Source of the DNA: Craspedostauros australis
Taxonomy: Eukaryota > Bacillariophyta > Bacillariophyceae > Mastogloiales > Achnanthaceae
Reading direction: 5' to 3'
Length of the DNA stretch: 64,000 nucleotides
Assembly (NCBI GenBank): GCA_026770025.1
Contig: JAMXDE010000021.1
Span: 1,116,001-1,180,000 of the forward strand
Part shown: one piece after another, positions 21,211-33,100 of the stretch
Position numbering within the stretch: position 1 is the stretch's first letter
Layout of the letters: each line of letters begins with the position of its first letter
The notes under the pieces: model-generated
Told to the model about the DNA's origin: nothing
Databases searched by the model: none
Seen by the model: only the letters and a program-made list of their open reading frames with translations
Made by a program: the position numbers and the translations under genes

Positions 21211-21852
21211 CTTTGATTTGTTCTGTGCTGAGTTTGTGAGTTTGTGAGTGCGTCAATGAATCGATGACTCGATGAATCGATGAGTCAATGAATCAGTCGA
21301 GGCAAGGACACGGGCCCTTCGTGTGTGGGTGGTATTGTATAATATGTATAATAGGTGGTTGTACAGATGACAGCAAGAAAGTCGAACCTGCTGATGGTGT
21401 AGAGAGATGCACAGAGATGCACAGAGACGCAGAACTTCTTTCCTTTTGCTCTTCGTTCTCAGCCACGGAATGGCGACAAAGTTGACGATAAACTCAACAA
21501 TCGGGTGCTCCTGCGAGTACTCGTGCTTGTGCTCGTGGTCGTGGTTCGAACAGTTCCAGCGCAGAGCTGTGCAGCACAGTGCAACGCGAACAACAGCCAA
21601 TTTGTGTGACTCATCGGCACTTCGGTGATCACAGAGAAGGAAAGACACAAAACAAAGACATGACGCGGAGGAAGGTATCCTTTGTTCTTCCACACACGAT
21701 GTCGTCATCTTGCCTGGTTCCACGTTATCAGCAACATGTGGTGTGTTGAGTACCAGATTCGGTTCTGTCGATTCCGGTGTCCGCGAAACAGCTGGTTCAA
21801 CTGAGCTGGCGTGACTATCTTGTCCAATCAGAAATGAGTAAAACGCAATTGA

Positions 21853-21913
21853 TGACGTCAATGCATGATGCGATCATTTCTCAAAGTACTTACTTAGGCT
21901 TATATTGACGTCA
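21853..21913. promoter_or_regulatory. Pair of CRE palindromes (TGACGTCA)
   Basis: Two perfect TGACGTCA sites, at 21853-21860 and 21906-21913, 53 bp (about five helical turns) apart. They lie about 0.9 kb upstream of the PPR start and 0.4 kb beyond the 3' end of the DIS3L2-like gene. CRE motifs are bZIP targets; paired CRE elements control CO2-responsive genes in the diatom Phaeodactylum. Which transcript they serve here is not known. Confidence 0.4.
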
Positions 21914-22019
21914 GGTTTCGACCATTCTTTGTTGACAATTCTCGCGCGCCAGAAAATCCTCTCGTTTCAACCTCGCCACGTTGAATGTGGACTTCCCCCT
22001 CAAGTCTAGACAATCAACT

Positions 22020-22042
22020 GAGAGAGAGAGAGAGAGAGAGAG
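22020..22042. repeat. GA dinucleotide microsatellite
   Basis: An uninterrupted run of about eleven GA units in the spacer between the PPR and DIS3L2-like genes. Confidence 0.85.
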
Positions 22043-22293
22043 CACAACTCGCACGATACAATACGTACATTGATCATTAACCTACTGCAAACAGGAGGGG
22101 CACCTTCCATCTCCACCATCAATTCTTCTGTCGTATTCTATAATATAATACGATCTAAATCGCGTCACGAGAACACGATGGAATAGAGAGTATTAGATAA
22201 TATTCTATAATACAACAGAGCATAATATGATAGAGGAGAGTCATACTTTGCTCTACTCCAGACTGAACTTTGCTTGCTCTCTACAATAGAGAG

Positions 22294-25200
22294 CTAAGCA
22301 TCACTGCTCGTATTTGGAGCATCAGTCGTAGCAGCATCAGTCGTAGCAGCATCAGTCGTAGCAGCATCAGTCGTAGCAGCATCAGTGCTCTCGTCGCCCC
22401 CAGATGTCTGTTGCTCGCCGGATCTGTTCCACGGACCTTCGAAACGGACCTTCACGTCGATGGGTGGTTTGTCCTTGCAGTAGCACCCGACTCGGACCTT
22501 TGTCAACATCCTGATCGTCACCGTGTTCCACGTCTCCTCGATGAACAGTTCCGACTCCTGGCGGTGCAGAGTGATGCGACGGTCGCCTTGGTCCGTCACG
22601 AACGCTTCCGGTCGGATCCATTCCTCGTGCTCCTGCAGGTACACGACCTTGCTGATGCCCAGCTTGGGGATGAACACGGTGAACGCTGTCTCGCCCACCG
22701 ACACGACGTACGCCATCAGCCTTCGCATGGGATTCTTGCGCAGGTAGATGGCCAGGAACACGACGTCGCTGCGATCCTGCGCCTTCTTCGACGCCTCCTT
22801 CTTCTCGTTGCACTTGATGCAGATGTCTCCGATCTCGTCCTCGCGGAAATAAAAGTCCTCCACCGCCTCCTCGCCATCGATCGTCGCCTGGAGCAGCCTG
22901 TGCACCATCACATCGGCGTACCGTCGGATGGGGCTGGTGAAGTGCGTGTAGTACGGGATGTTCAGCGCGTAATGCTTCCATGCCTCATCCGGCAGCTCGC
23001 CGCCAGCAAAGTACGTGGCAGGCTTCAACGGCGACTTCAACATCTCCGTGATGCACTGCACGGCGGTCGGGTCGCGTTGGCTCAATGCCAGGCGTTCCAA
23101 CGACTTCTGCAACCCAGCGGAGCTCGCGATGTCGATATGGATGCCCCACTCCAACTTCACGGCCTTCTGGACGGCCTCCATGCCATCTGAGATGGGGCTT
23201 TCGTGGTTCCGCAGCACCGCCGAGCCCCCAGCGTGCGTGATGAGGCGCTGTGCCACGAGGTAGTTGGCCAGCAGCATGTACTCCTCGATAAGCTTGTTGG
23301 ATTGCTTGATCTCGTACGGAGAGCACAGCAACGGCGTCTCGCCATCCTCGTCGAGCTTGAAGGTCAGCTTAATGGCGCTCAGCTGCACCGCTCCGTGCTT
23401 GAAGCGCAACCGCCGGCGTGCCTGTGCCACCTTGTTCATCAACCGCACATCCGAAGCAACCTCGGCCATCGTGTGACCCCCGGTCGGTCTTCGGCTCAGA
23501 GGCCAGAGCTCTTCGTCGGTCTCGCTCTCCGCCTCTCCGTCCGACACCTTCTTGTCGATGATGTTCTGTGCCGTCGAGTAGTCCAACCGAGCGCACGACC
23601 GGATCACGGATCGTCCGTACCACACAGAATCCTCCTCGATACCGTAGGCGCCGGCCATGTTGCCATCCTTCTTCATCTTCCACACGCACGAGAAGGCTAG
23701 CCGTTCCACGTTCTCGTTCAAACTGCAGGCGATTTCGCAGAGGGGATGCGGTAGCATGGGGATCACTCGGTCGACCAGATACACCGTCGTGCACCTGCGC
23801 TGGGCTTCTTCATCCAGATCAGAATCCGGCGTGATAAAATGCTGTTGCGTGTCGATGGTTTCAGTCGGGCATCGGATGCCAATGATAATGATAATGGATC
23901 AAGGAAGACTGTGAGGATCATTTCAGATCGAGTTTCTGATGACGATGATGATGATGCATACAGTGGGTTGTGTTTCAAATGGACTTACCGTGACATCCGC
24001 AATGTGCACTCCTATCTCAACATATCCCTTCCCGATGTCTTCCACATGCAAGGCATCATCAAGATCCTTGGCGGTCGTTGGGTCGATGGTGAAGATGCGC
24101 TTGTCGCGGAAGTCCCGTCGCCCTTCGTACATCTCCGGTGTCGGCTTCCACCCCTTGGTACCATCGGGGAGCTCGTATTCCCCGTCCATGACCTTGCTCG
24201 CGCAGTCATCGAGGACGGACTGTGTGAACTCTCCGTGATCTACCTTGTTGGACACGAGCAGAGCCTTCGTTTCATCCTCCACGTTGCACGCAGATCCCAT
24301 GCGTTCTACGTCGATGCAGGGTGGCCACCGCATGTCCCGCTTCCACGAACCGTGCACGTACTTGCCGATGTACATGGCTTCATAGCCATCATCCTTCGTG
24401 GCTTCAGAGGTATCTCTGTTGCATTTGAGTTGCGGCAACGATCTGTCGCTGGGCGTGAGGAGGCAGATGCCGCTATGTAGACGCTTCATGGTGCCGACGA
24501 CCGTCCGGAGCGCAACGGGTGCCTCATCCTCGTTATCAGGATCAATGTCCGTCCCGATCGTCTTGGGATTGACAATGAATACGACCCTGCCTCGGCGTTG
24601 TTTGACTTGCGCGGCGCTGCCATTGTCGTCATCGCCTTGAGCGGGCGTGGCAGATGATCGCATCTTGATGGGCACTAGTGGGGCCCAGAGCTCCATCTGG
24701 ATGGTGTTATCCTGCCAGAGAGAATCTGTGATCTGGTCACCAGCCTCATCAGTATCAGTATCATCGTCAGTATTGTCGTTGTTGTCATCGTTTTGGGTGG
24801 TGGTTGTAGCCTTGGCATCGACTTTCTCCATGTGGCTCTGTTTATTGGTTTTGTTTGCGTTTGCGTTTGCATTGCTGCTGACATTGTCATTGTTCTTTGT
24901 GTTTCTGTTGTTGCTCTTGCTCTTGCCATCGTTGTTACCGTTGTTACCGTTGTTGCCGTTTCCGTTGTCGTCCTCATCATCTCCAATGAATCCAGGGAGC
25001 AGCTCCACAAAGACAGTGTCCCCATCAAACGCTCTGTTTCTCTCCAGTGGTGATGCCAGCACGACATCCTTCTCTTGTGAACGCCAATCGCACTTGCAGA
25101 ACGCCATGCCTCTTTCGGAGCCCAGGACCTTGACTCTACCACGGATGATGTCAGGGTCGTGAGCGTTGTATCTTGCGAGGCATTCCTGGTAGGTGAGATG

Positions 25201-25887
25201 GGGAGGGTAGTCGATCTTCTTGGAGCTGACATGCTGTCTTGCGAGTCCCTTGACCTGCTTCTCGGTCGATCCTCCTCCGCTGCTGCCGTTTCTATTCTTG
25301 TTTCTATTGCTGTTGTTGTTGTTGTTGTTGCTGTTGTTGTTGTTGCTGTTGCTGTTGTTGTTTCTGCCGCTGTGGTTGTTGCCGCGTCCACCAGTACGTC
25401 CACCATTGCGTCCACCACGGCCTCTTCCTCCTCCCCTGCCTCCTCTTCCACCACGACCTCCACCACGGCCTCCACGACCACCTCTTCCACCACCTTCTGC
25501 GCTCGTCCCCCCTCCACGGTCTCCGCTGCGACCTCCAGCGCGGCCTCCTCCACGACCACCTGATGATCCTGCCTGATTGGGTTTCTTCTCCCGATGGCGG
25601 TTTCTGACCTTGTATCCCTCCATCTTGCTCTTTCTTCGATCTGGTTTTGCAGTGATTGACTCTCCGCTCTTATGCGATGCTCTCAATGCTCTCGGCGCTC
25701 TTGATGCTTTGGATCTTCGGGATACGCTGGAAGCCTTGCCTTTGACGCCTCTGCTCTTGGTGTTGCTGCAAGGCTTGGTAGAAGTATTATATGTGCGAGT
25801 GGCTGTGGCTGTGGTTGTGATTGTGATTGTGTTTAGGGTTGTACTGATACGGATGCTGGTCTTGTCCAAACAACCAACAAGAAACAT
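22294..25887 (-). CDS. DIS3L2-like 3'-5' exoribonuclease (RNB family)
   Basis: RNase II/RNB exonuclease that degrades RNA processively from the 3' end. Two exons on the minus strand, 25887-23989 and 23841-22294, with a 147-bp intron (GTAAGTCC...CAACAG) that falls between ADVT and HFITPDSDLDEEAQRR, exactly restoring the conserved RNB core; 1148 residues. The N-terminus is disordered, with a long RGG/GGR tract (about residues 108-165) and Asn runs. Cold-shock-like domains follow (near GRVKVLGSERGMAFCKCDW), then RNB with the catalytic Asp cluster IDPTTAKDLDDAL (about residues 601-613), HFTSPIRRYADVMVHRL, and an S1-like C-terminus. No PIN domain is seen, which favours DIS3L2 over DIS3/RRP44. The C-terminus ends in AATTD repeats. 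The start ATG at 25887 is the longest; an ATG at 25623 (MEGYKVRNRH) is an alternative. Confidence 0.9.
22321..22380. repeat. 15-bp coding tandem repeat, four perfect copies
   Basis: Four identical copies of ATCAGTCGTAGCAGC plus a partial fifth, encoding the five-residue repeat AATTD at the extreme C-terminus of the DIS3L2-like protein. The perfect identity suggests recent expansion. Confidence 0.9.
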
Positions 25888-26312
25888 CTATCGATGCTGT
25901 TGGTCTCTTCGGATTATGATCAGGTGTGGCATGTAGGTAATGGTGTGTGCGCTTCTAGTAGTATTCCTCACAAAGGGGTTGCATTCCCATCACCTATTTC
26001 AGTCGTGCGCTGGACGCCAATCGTGTATGGAATCTGGAATCCAAGCGTCTCGTCATTCATCTTCTCGCTGTGACTTCCAACCATCTCCGTCACATTTTCG
26101 TGTTTTCTTTCGCAGAAAATGAACGCGGGCGCAAAACACAGACACAAAACACGCTCTGCATGCCCCAACACGCTGAGGCAATCACCACATCAAAGGAGAT
26201 GCGTCTCACCAGCACCGACTGAAGTGATCCATTCTATTCCATGGCATTGTACCAATAGTAGTACTATTACTAATACTCAACTCCACTTAACTGTGCTCTG
26301 CAACATCTGAAG
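25888..26312. promoter_or_regulatory. Shared divergent promoter region, DIS3L2-like and RPF2
   Basis: Only 425 bp separates the start codons of the two divergent genes, one for RNA decay and one for 60S ribosome assembly, so both promoters must fit here. I see no canonical TATA box whose spacing convinces me. Confidence 0.5.
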
Positions 26313-27359
26313 ATGGCACCAACACAGGAACAGGCCAGAGCCGCGAGGGCCAAGATCCTCGCAGGCGGAAAGCAGCCGAAGGCGAGGATCCAGAGGTACT
26401 TCAAGACTCTGGAGCCCAAGCTCAAGGAAGGCGCCAAGAACACGCTGCTGCTCAAGGGCATCAAGTGCAGCGAGGCGATGGGCACGCTGCTCAAGGACCT
26501 CAGGGCCATGCAGGCGCCCAACGTCAAGCTCCTCACGAAGAAGAACTTCATCGTCCCCTTCGAGAGCGAGGGACAGCAGACGCTGGAGTTCCTCTGCACG
26601 AAGAACGACTGCGCGCTCTTCGCGATGGCCAGCACCAACAAGAAGCGACCCAACAACCTCATCCTGGGTCGCACCTTCGATCATCAGCTGCTGGACATGG
26701 TGGAGCTCGGCGTCATCCGCTACAAGAGCATCCGGGATTACGGCGGCTCCGTGCCGAAGAAGCGCATTGGCTCCAAGCCGCTCATGATGTTCATGGGGGA
26801 TGTCTGGCACCACGATTCCAGCGGCCAGAAGGTGCAGAACCTCCTCATCGATCTCTACCGCGGCGACGTCGTCGACAAGCTCACGTTGTCGGGCGTTGAT
26901 CACGTCATGGTCTTCGTGGCAACGCAGCATCCCGCCACCAGCCAGCTCATCATCCACCAGAGGACGTACTTCGTCAAGCTAAAGAAGAATCCCGCCAACC
27001 CCACCAGCAAGATACCCCTCCCCTACATGCTCCCCTGCGGTCCCGACATCAGCATGCAGGTGCGCAGAACGCAGTTCGCATCGCCCGACCTCTGGAAGGC
27101 CTCGCTCAAGCAGCCGCAGGGTGCCAAGAAGAAGAAGCTCAAGAACCAGTCGACCAATCTCTTCGGAGAGACGATCGGGCGATTGCACGTGAAGAAGCAG
27201 GACGTTGCCAAGATGCAGGGACGCAAGAGCAAGGCCCTGCGACGGGCGGAGAAGACGGCCAAGGAGGACGAGCAGCAGGCGCTGGACGAGGATCTCGCGA
27301 GGGAGCGCACGGAGATGGATCAGGAATTCCACCAGACCTACGGCTTCCAGCAGGACTAG
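26313..27359 (+). CDS. RPF2: Ribosome production factor 2 (Brix domain)
   Basis: RPF2 works with RRS1 in the nucleolus to load the 5S RNP into the pre-60S ribosome. Single exon, 348 residues, close to the usual length of the eukaryotic protein; ATG at 26313. The Brix domain covers about residues 28-235: KTLEPKLKEGAKNTLLLKG at its start, NFIVPFE, FAMASTNKKRPNNLILGR, and VMVFVATQHPATSQLIIHQR followed by TYFVKLKK. The C-terminus is Lys/Arg-rich (GAKKKKLKNQ, GRKSKALRRAEK), as expected for an rRNA-binding nucleolar protein. Its codons are strongly G/C-ending, consistent with good expression. The divergent neighbour is an exoribonuclease. Confidence 0.95.
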   Translation: MAPTQEQARAARAKILAGGKQPKARIQRYFKTLEPKLKEGAKNTLLLKGIKCSEAMGTLLKDLRAMQAPNVKLLTKKNFIVPFESEGQQTLEFLCTKNDCALFAMASTNKKRPNNLILGRTFDHQLLDMVELGVIRYKSIRDYGGSVPKKRIGSKPLMMFMGDVWHHDSSGQKVQNLLIDLYRGDVVDKLTLSGVDHVMVFVATQHPATSQLIIHQRTYFVKLKKNPANPTSKIPLPYMLPCGPDISMQVRRTQFASPDLWKASLKQPQGAKKKKLKNQSTNLFGETIGRLHVKKQDVAKMQGRKSKALRRAEKTAKEDEQQALDEDLARERTEMDQEFHQTYGFQQD

Positions 27360-27991
27360 ACCATGTCAATTGTGGTGGCGCTTTTGTGACTTGCACTTCA
27401 GGGGCTGGATGGACATGGACGTTGGACGTTGGACATTGGATATTGGACATTGGGCATTGAACGTTGGACATTGGACATTGTCTGCGCTCGTCACACCAAC
27501 TGCAAATGCAAACGATTGTACCATACATACATACTCATACATGAACAGAAGCAGCGCCAAACTAGAGCCGTGGAAATCACATGAACTCCTGTTTTGCAAA
27601 TCATGCGTACTACGGTACCAATGTCGAGAGAAGAGCGTGTCCTCTGGAGAGTACTCGATAGAGAGAAAACTGCATTCTTCTCCATGTTTTATACAATACC
27701 TTGCAACTTGTACGTACGCATAATACTAGCTCGTGTAATAGTGCCCGACTTCTCGAATGTACGAGCTATGGCACACTCTAATCGAATGCTCCACTCTTCT
27801 ACTATACAATATGCCAGACATGTAGCACTCTTCTCATCACGTTGCTTCTCCCACCTGGACTGGTCTCTTCTCTTCTCTTCTGTCCTGCCCTGTCCTCTCC
27901 TCATCGTTCCGAATACTTACCGGAATTCATTTGAACGACTCTTTCATCCTCGACTTCATGTATGGTAGTACATGTCTAATGTAATGTAATA
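27360..27991. other. Convergent 3' spacer, RPF2 / PLAC8
   Basis: No gene is supported. At 27418-27480 there is a degenerate tandem array of TTGGACA/TTGGACG-like units just downstream of the RPF2 stop codon, probably within its 3' untranslated region. Confidence 0.5.
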
Positions 27992-28750
27992 CTACACAGT
28001 GAGAGGAGTGCCTGGTGGATGGCCAGTCTCCGTGCAGCACACTCCTGGGTAGGTCTCGAACTCTCCCGTGTGCCGGCTCATCTGTGCTGTAGCGCAGTAC
28101 GTGCAGAAGACGGCGCAGCACAGATCCTCGCAGCCGATGCAGTACTGCTCCGGGATGGAGTACTGGGCGCGCATGTTCTGCCGGGTGCGATACATACTGT
28201 ACACGCCCCAGACGAGGAAGAGCGCATCGCCGATGGTCCGAAGGACGACGACGTAGAGGGGAACCTCCGATGGTTTGTAGTCCAGAGCCACCAGCGCCAG
28301 CGACGTGGAGTACATGGCGTAGGCGACGATGAGGGCCACGACGACCTTGAAGGTGTGCTGCGTGGAGACCTGCGCACCGTGCTCGCCCAGCCAGGTGAGC
28401 TCCATGCGTCTCATGATCTGTGCGAGGGCGCACTTGGAGCACCAGAAGGCGCAGCAGCAGTGCGGGTGCAGCAATCCCAGGTTGCAGCAGTCCAGCAGAC
28501 CGTCCTTCCATCGACCCGTGGGGGCGATGATGCGGTTTCTGGAAGCCATGGGCGGAAGCGGCGCCAGGAAGAGCTCTCCCTCCGAAACGCCGCCGTCGGG
28601 AACCTCCACGGTGAACGTTCGGTCAGGATCGTCATTGATGAGAGCATCGAAGGTGTACCCCCCTGGCAAAGACGCGGGGGCCCTCACGTAGATCATCAGC
28701 GGCTGGGCGTCGTCATCGTCCACGTGCTGTGCGTACTGCTTCTGCTCCAT
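27992..28750 (-). CDS. PLAC8 family Cys-rich membrane protein
   Basis: Single exon, 252 residues, ATG at 28750. The PLAC8 signature is visible as two Cys-rich segments: LLDCCNLGLLHPHCCCAFWC followed by SKCALAQ (about residues 84-111), and EDLCCAVFCTYCATAQMSRH near the C-terminus. Two hydrophobic segments between them (around VVVALIVAYAMYSTSLALVAL and PLYVVVLRTIGDALFLVWGV) are likely membrane spans. The N-terminal ~80 residues are acidic and soluble-looking. Family members are known in plants and fungi for cadmium resistance and cell-size control; which of these applies here cannot be told from sequence. Antisense frames over the same region are shadows. Confidence 0.88.
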   Translation of the reverse strand: MEQKQYAQHVDDDDAQPLMIYVRAPASLPGGYTFDALINDDPDRTFTVEVPDGGVSEGELFLAPLPPMASRNRIIAPTGRWKDGLLDCCNLGLLHPHCCCAFWCSKCALAQIMRRMELTWLGEHGAQVSTQHTFKVVVALIVAYAMYSTSLALVALDYKPSEVPLYVVVLRTIGDALFLVWGVYSMYRTRQNMRAQYSIPEQYCIGCEDLCCAVFCTYCATAQMSRHTGEFETYPGVCCTETGHPPGTPLTV

Positions 28751-30152
28751 CTTTCTCTATCGTGTTGGGATTGGTGTTGGTGTTGTTGTTGGCGCTAGGA
28801 TTGGTGTTGAGTTTCGTACACTGTCCTCTTCTATCCTCCTCTGTCTGCTTCTGTCTTCTTCTGTGTGATTGGTGGAATACGACACTATTAGATAATATAA
28901 TATATTATCATACAATAGAATACAATGGTAGGGTAGAGTATTATGTGAGGTATTCACTCCTTTTGCTCTTTTGGTGGCGATGCTATACGAGATCTGTGTC
29001 TTTCTTGGTCGTTGTATGCTGTTCCACGAATGGTTGGGCAAAGAGCAGATCGTAGAGAAGGTACGACTATGATACTCGTGCGATACTTGGACGACTTTTG
29101 ACTATGGCATGTGCTCGCAGCCGTGGTGGTCTTCTGGGAGTATTGCGAGTATTGCGAGTATTTCGATGATTGCAATGATTGCAATGATTGATCTCCTTGA
29201 TCTCCTTGATCTCCTTGGTCTTGCTTGTTTGTTGGCGCCACTGATGTCGTTGGCGCTGTTGCTTGCTCTGGTGTTGTTCCTGTCCGTACAGTTGGAGCCA
29301 CAAGCTACCAGCTGTGCAGACATTGGTGATTGCGCGAGTCTGCGCGATCTGCGACCGCATTCGAATTGTTCGGCGGTGGGAGAAACCGCGACGCTGTACA
29401 CACGAGTCAATTTATTATTCGGCCTATGTGGCTCAGCATCGATCGCCATGGTATTGCCGACAAACGTGAACATTGCATGTGAGATCATGATCGCGAGAAA
29501 CGAATTTGTGTCCTACTCGCGTCCGATAACCGTCCAAACGTTACTCATCGTGGCAACTCACAAATCTCTTCGGTCCAAACTTTGGCGACTGCTCGCTGTA
29601 GAGGATCGTCGACAAGAGGCGATTGATGAGAGCACATCAAAATTTGGCAGCACCACCAACCACCAACCACCAACATCACCGAATGATCGTGCAACATTGT
29701 AGAGCAGAAGCAATGAGAGGGATATCAATAGGGTACCTACTCCAGCTCGTACCATAGATTGCACTTGTACATACTCTGAAGTTCGTGGTGTAGCATTATA
29801 TAATACTATCGTGCCCATGTTACGTACATTCACACCTGCACCTGCGCTTGTGGCGATGATCGTAGAGGCGACGATACTAGCATTGATGTGATCGCCACCG
29901 TCATCGCACACAGCGCCCGTCTGAGCAACTGCCAGGTCGTATTATACTCGTACGTATGGTGCGTATGCTCCATCCTCGGACTCTAGAGTAGCATGGTGCT
30001 GCCCAGCGAGAAGGGCATCTCGCGTCTCGCAGTGGTTGGTCTTAACTATTGCTTCCACCCATCCGTCTTGCCGATGTGTCACACATACTCTTCGCAGGAC
30101 AGTGCGAGTACTACTAGCAGCACCATGTAATTGGCCATGCCACCCTCATCCT
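28751..30152. other. Spacer between PLAC8 and Armadillo genes
   Basis: A plus-strand frame from an ATG at 29109 (197 codons) begins with hydrophobic repeats (IAMIAMID, LLDLLDLL) that merely translate the ATTGCAATG and GATCTCCTT tandem units at 29135-29220, and it shows no domain. It is not called as a gene. No other gene is supported. Confidence 0.4.
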
Positions 30153-33100
30153 CTAGTTCTCCATGGCGTACAGGAGACGGCTTGCTGCCTCTTCGCACTT
30201 GTCAGGGAATTTGGCGCTCGCAGTTCGAACCAGCTCACCGATGTTGGCCGCTTGCATGGCCTTGAAGTTCTCAGGAATGGCCAATCGCAACAGCACCATG
30301 CAGGCACGTTCCTGGACTTGGCCATCGTCCGCGTACAGCACCATGGCCATGACGATCGCATCCAACGCCTCCTCGTCGACGATCCGCATCTTGCTCGCGT
30401 CCGTGTTGGCAATGTTGCCAAGGACGGCGCAGCCCATCTCCTGGACGGCGGGCGAGTTCGCGTGGGCCTGCATGGCGTTCACAATGGCAGAGATCCCACC
30501 AACCTCCAGAACTGCATCGCCGTTGTGGATGTCCAGCGACAGAGTGAACAGAGCACGGCAGCACCATTCCTCGACGCCGACGTTGTCCGAATGAACCCAC
30601 ATGGCACGGATGATGGCGTCGATGCCGTAGCAATCTCCGATGTCTGCCTTGTTCTGGTCGTTGCCTGCCAGGTTGGACAGCGTCCACGCACCTTCCTCCT
30701 GCACGCCCGCCTCGTCGCGATGCACCTGCATGGCGGTGATGACAGCATCGATAGCTCCGATATTGGCAAGATCCACCTTGTTCTCGTCGTTGTTGGCGCA
30801 GAGGTTGCGCAAGGCTCGCAACGATTTCTCCTGGAGGTACACATCGTCTGGGTGCATCACCATCGAGATCACCACTGCGTCACCGCCGCCGCTGTCCATG
30901 ATCTTTTGCTTCAACGGCGACACGTGAGATGCCAGGTTGGCAATGACGGAACATCCCTTGATCTGCACCCTGGCAACATCCGCGTGCTTCCTCATCGCGG
31001 CCACCACCTGCTCAACGACGCCCTTCTGGCTCAGGATGGCGAGATTGTCCACGGCCGCGCCCATGTTGGAGAGCGCGGCAATTCCCTTCTCCTGGATATC
31101 AATGTCACTCATAAAGTCAACCATCGCCGCCAGTATCAGATCGACGGCACCCGCGTTCACGAAAGCGATCTGGTTGCGCAAGGTGCCGCTCATGTTCCAC
31201 ACCGCGCCACATCCCCACAGCTGGACATGCGCGTTGGACAGGTGCTCCTGCATCGCATCGACGATCACCTCCGCTGCGCCCATCTCGGACAGCATGTCCT
31301 GGTCGTCCGCCGTGAGCTGCAACGATGACAGCTCCTCCAGGCCTTCCTGCACCACCACGTGCGAGACAATGGCCTCCCTCAGGATGATGAGGATCTCTGC
31401 GTAGTCAGGACCCACGGAACGGATCCGTTCGATGTACTGGTGTTCGGAATGCGAATCCGATCGCTTCGGCACGCGATTTCCGTTGGGGCCAATGCTCCCG
31501 CCGATGTCAGGTGTGTGATCGACATCGCTGGTGGTGTGACGGAATCGTCCCGAGCTGGTGCAGCTGGTCCTGCTCTGCAGGGAGGAGCTCCCATCTTCGT
31601 TGCCTTCGAAGACGGCATCGACTCCCGATATGTGCTTCGTTGAAGGCATACGACCGCCGACACCGCCAACCATGTACGGCGGACCATCACCAAACCCAAT
31701 CTCCTCTTCAATGGACGACATGGAGCTGAGGGTGCGGCTGCTGCCTACATGCCTCATCCCGGCAACTGTGTTCGAGGGCATGGGGATGTTGAACGAGAAT
31801 TCGCCGCCACGGTTCAACACGCCGTGCACTGGAATCTGCTCGAAGGAGTCCCCTTGCTGTTGTTGTTGCTGTTGTTGTTGCTGCTGGTGCGCATGCATTT
31901 GGTGGTGATGGTCATTTTGCAGCACATTCTCCTCCAGATCATCAACAGCAGCCCCAGCCGCGGAGAATGAGTCGGACAGCCGCAGATTGTCATGCGCCCC
32001 GTTGGAAAAACGACGGTTGGCTTGATTGGAGGCATCATAGTCCATAGCAGCAGCAGCAGCAGCTGCCGCACCAGCGGAAGGCTCATGATCGTCAACAGTA
32101 TGAATGGGCACATAAACATCATCTTCGTGATCATCCCCGTCCATCATTCCAGCGTACATTCCATCGTCGTATCCGAATTGCTTCGCCGCCATGATGGTCT
32201 CGGCAGCACGTTGCAACTCCTCTTTGGTCGGCTTTCTCATTTGCGTGACGGAAGCTGCACCTGAACTTCGTCGTCTCGCGGCATGGTTGCTGCCACCATT
32301 CATCATGGTATTGCCACCTGCCATGCCTCCAGGGATAGGCGCAGACACAGATGAGGTCGATGCAGATGCCATTGTACTGGCATTCCGTTCAACAGATTGC
32401 GCAGAGTTTGAATCATTGGGCCGAATGCTGTGACCACATCGAGCTGCAGCGGAGAGATTTCGACGAGACGAACCCGCTGCATGGAGCTGAGCGAGTCTGC
32501 CATCGTTCGGCTGACCTGAGGCAGGCGTTTGGTTGTTGTTGTTGCTACTGTTGTTGTTGTTGTTGTTGTTGCTGTTGTTGTGACCGTGAGTATGAGCATG
32601 TTTGCGGTTGTGATTGTGATTGTGACCCTGGCTGTTGGCTGATGACATGGAGAGCGACTTTGGCAATGAGGAGGAGATGCTCTCGGCGCCGCTGGTCACG
32701 CTCAGCAAACTGTTTGCTGATCGAGTGGAGAGAGGTTCACTCGGTTCGCCGTTGATGGGTGCCGAGATGGAGACATGCGCCGACGAGTTCTGTATGGCGC
32801 TTCCACGCCTGGCGACCGCCGCTGCAGCCGCGGCGATATTCGAGTACGGGGATGGCATTGCCTCCGATCCGCTATGCGTGCGTCTGACATTGTTCGTTCT
32901 GTTGGGCGTGGAGAAGGATCTGTCGGTTCTGGCGTGAGACGAATGGGTCCCCACCGACGATGACAGGCCTCCGTGTTGCAAGGATGTGGAGGAGAGGCCG
33001 GAGGACGATCTTAGGTTGACGGTGCGGATTGCCTCCATGGCCACTTCCGACATGGTCTCCGCCGTCGGGCCCCGGCGCTGCGTTGTGGAGGACGATAGGG

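Larger units (their letters stand above)
20951..22293. other. Promoter-side spacer of the PPR gene and 3' side of the DIS3L2-like gene
   Basis: No gene is supported. It contains a TTGTG microsatellite (21158-21210), two TGACGTCA palindromes (21853 and 21906), a GA dinucleotide run (22020-22042) and AT-rich sequence with repeated ATAATA-type blocks at 22135-22230. Confidence 0.5.

Noticed and set aside
19193-21256. Longer PPR start at 21256
   Set aside because: The codon is TTG and the added residues include the translation of the TTGTG microsatellite (QHNTT repeats).
29109-29702. 197-codon frame with hydrophobic start
   Set aside because: The apparent membrane segment is the translation of ATTGCAATG and GATCTCCTT tandem units; the rest has no conserved features.
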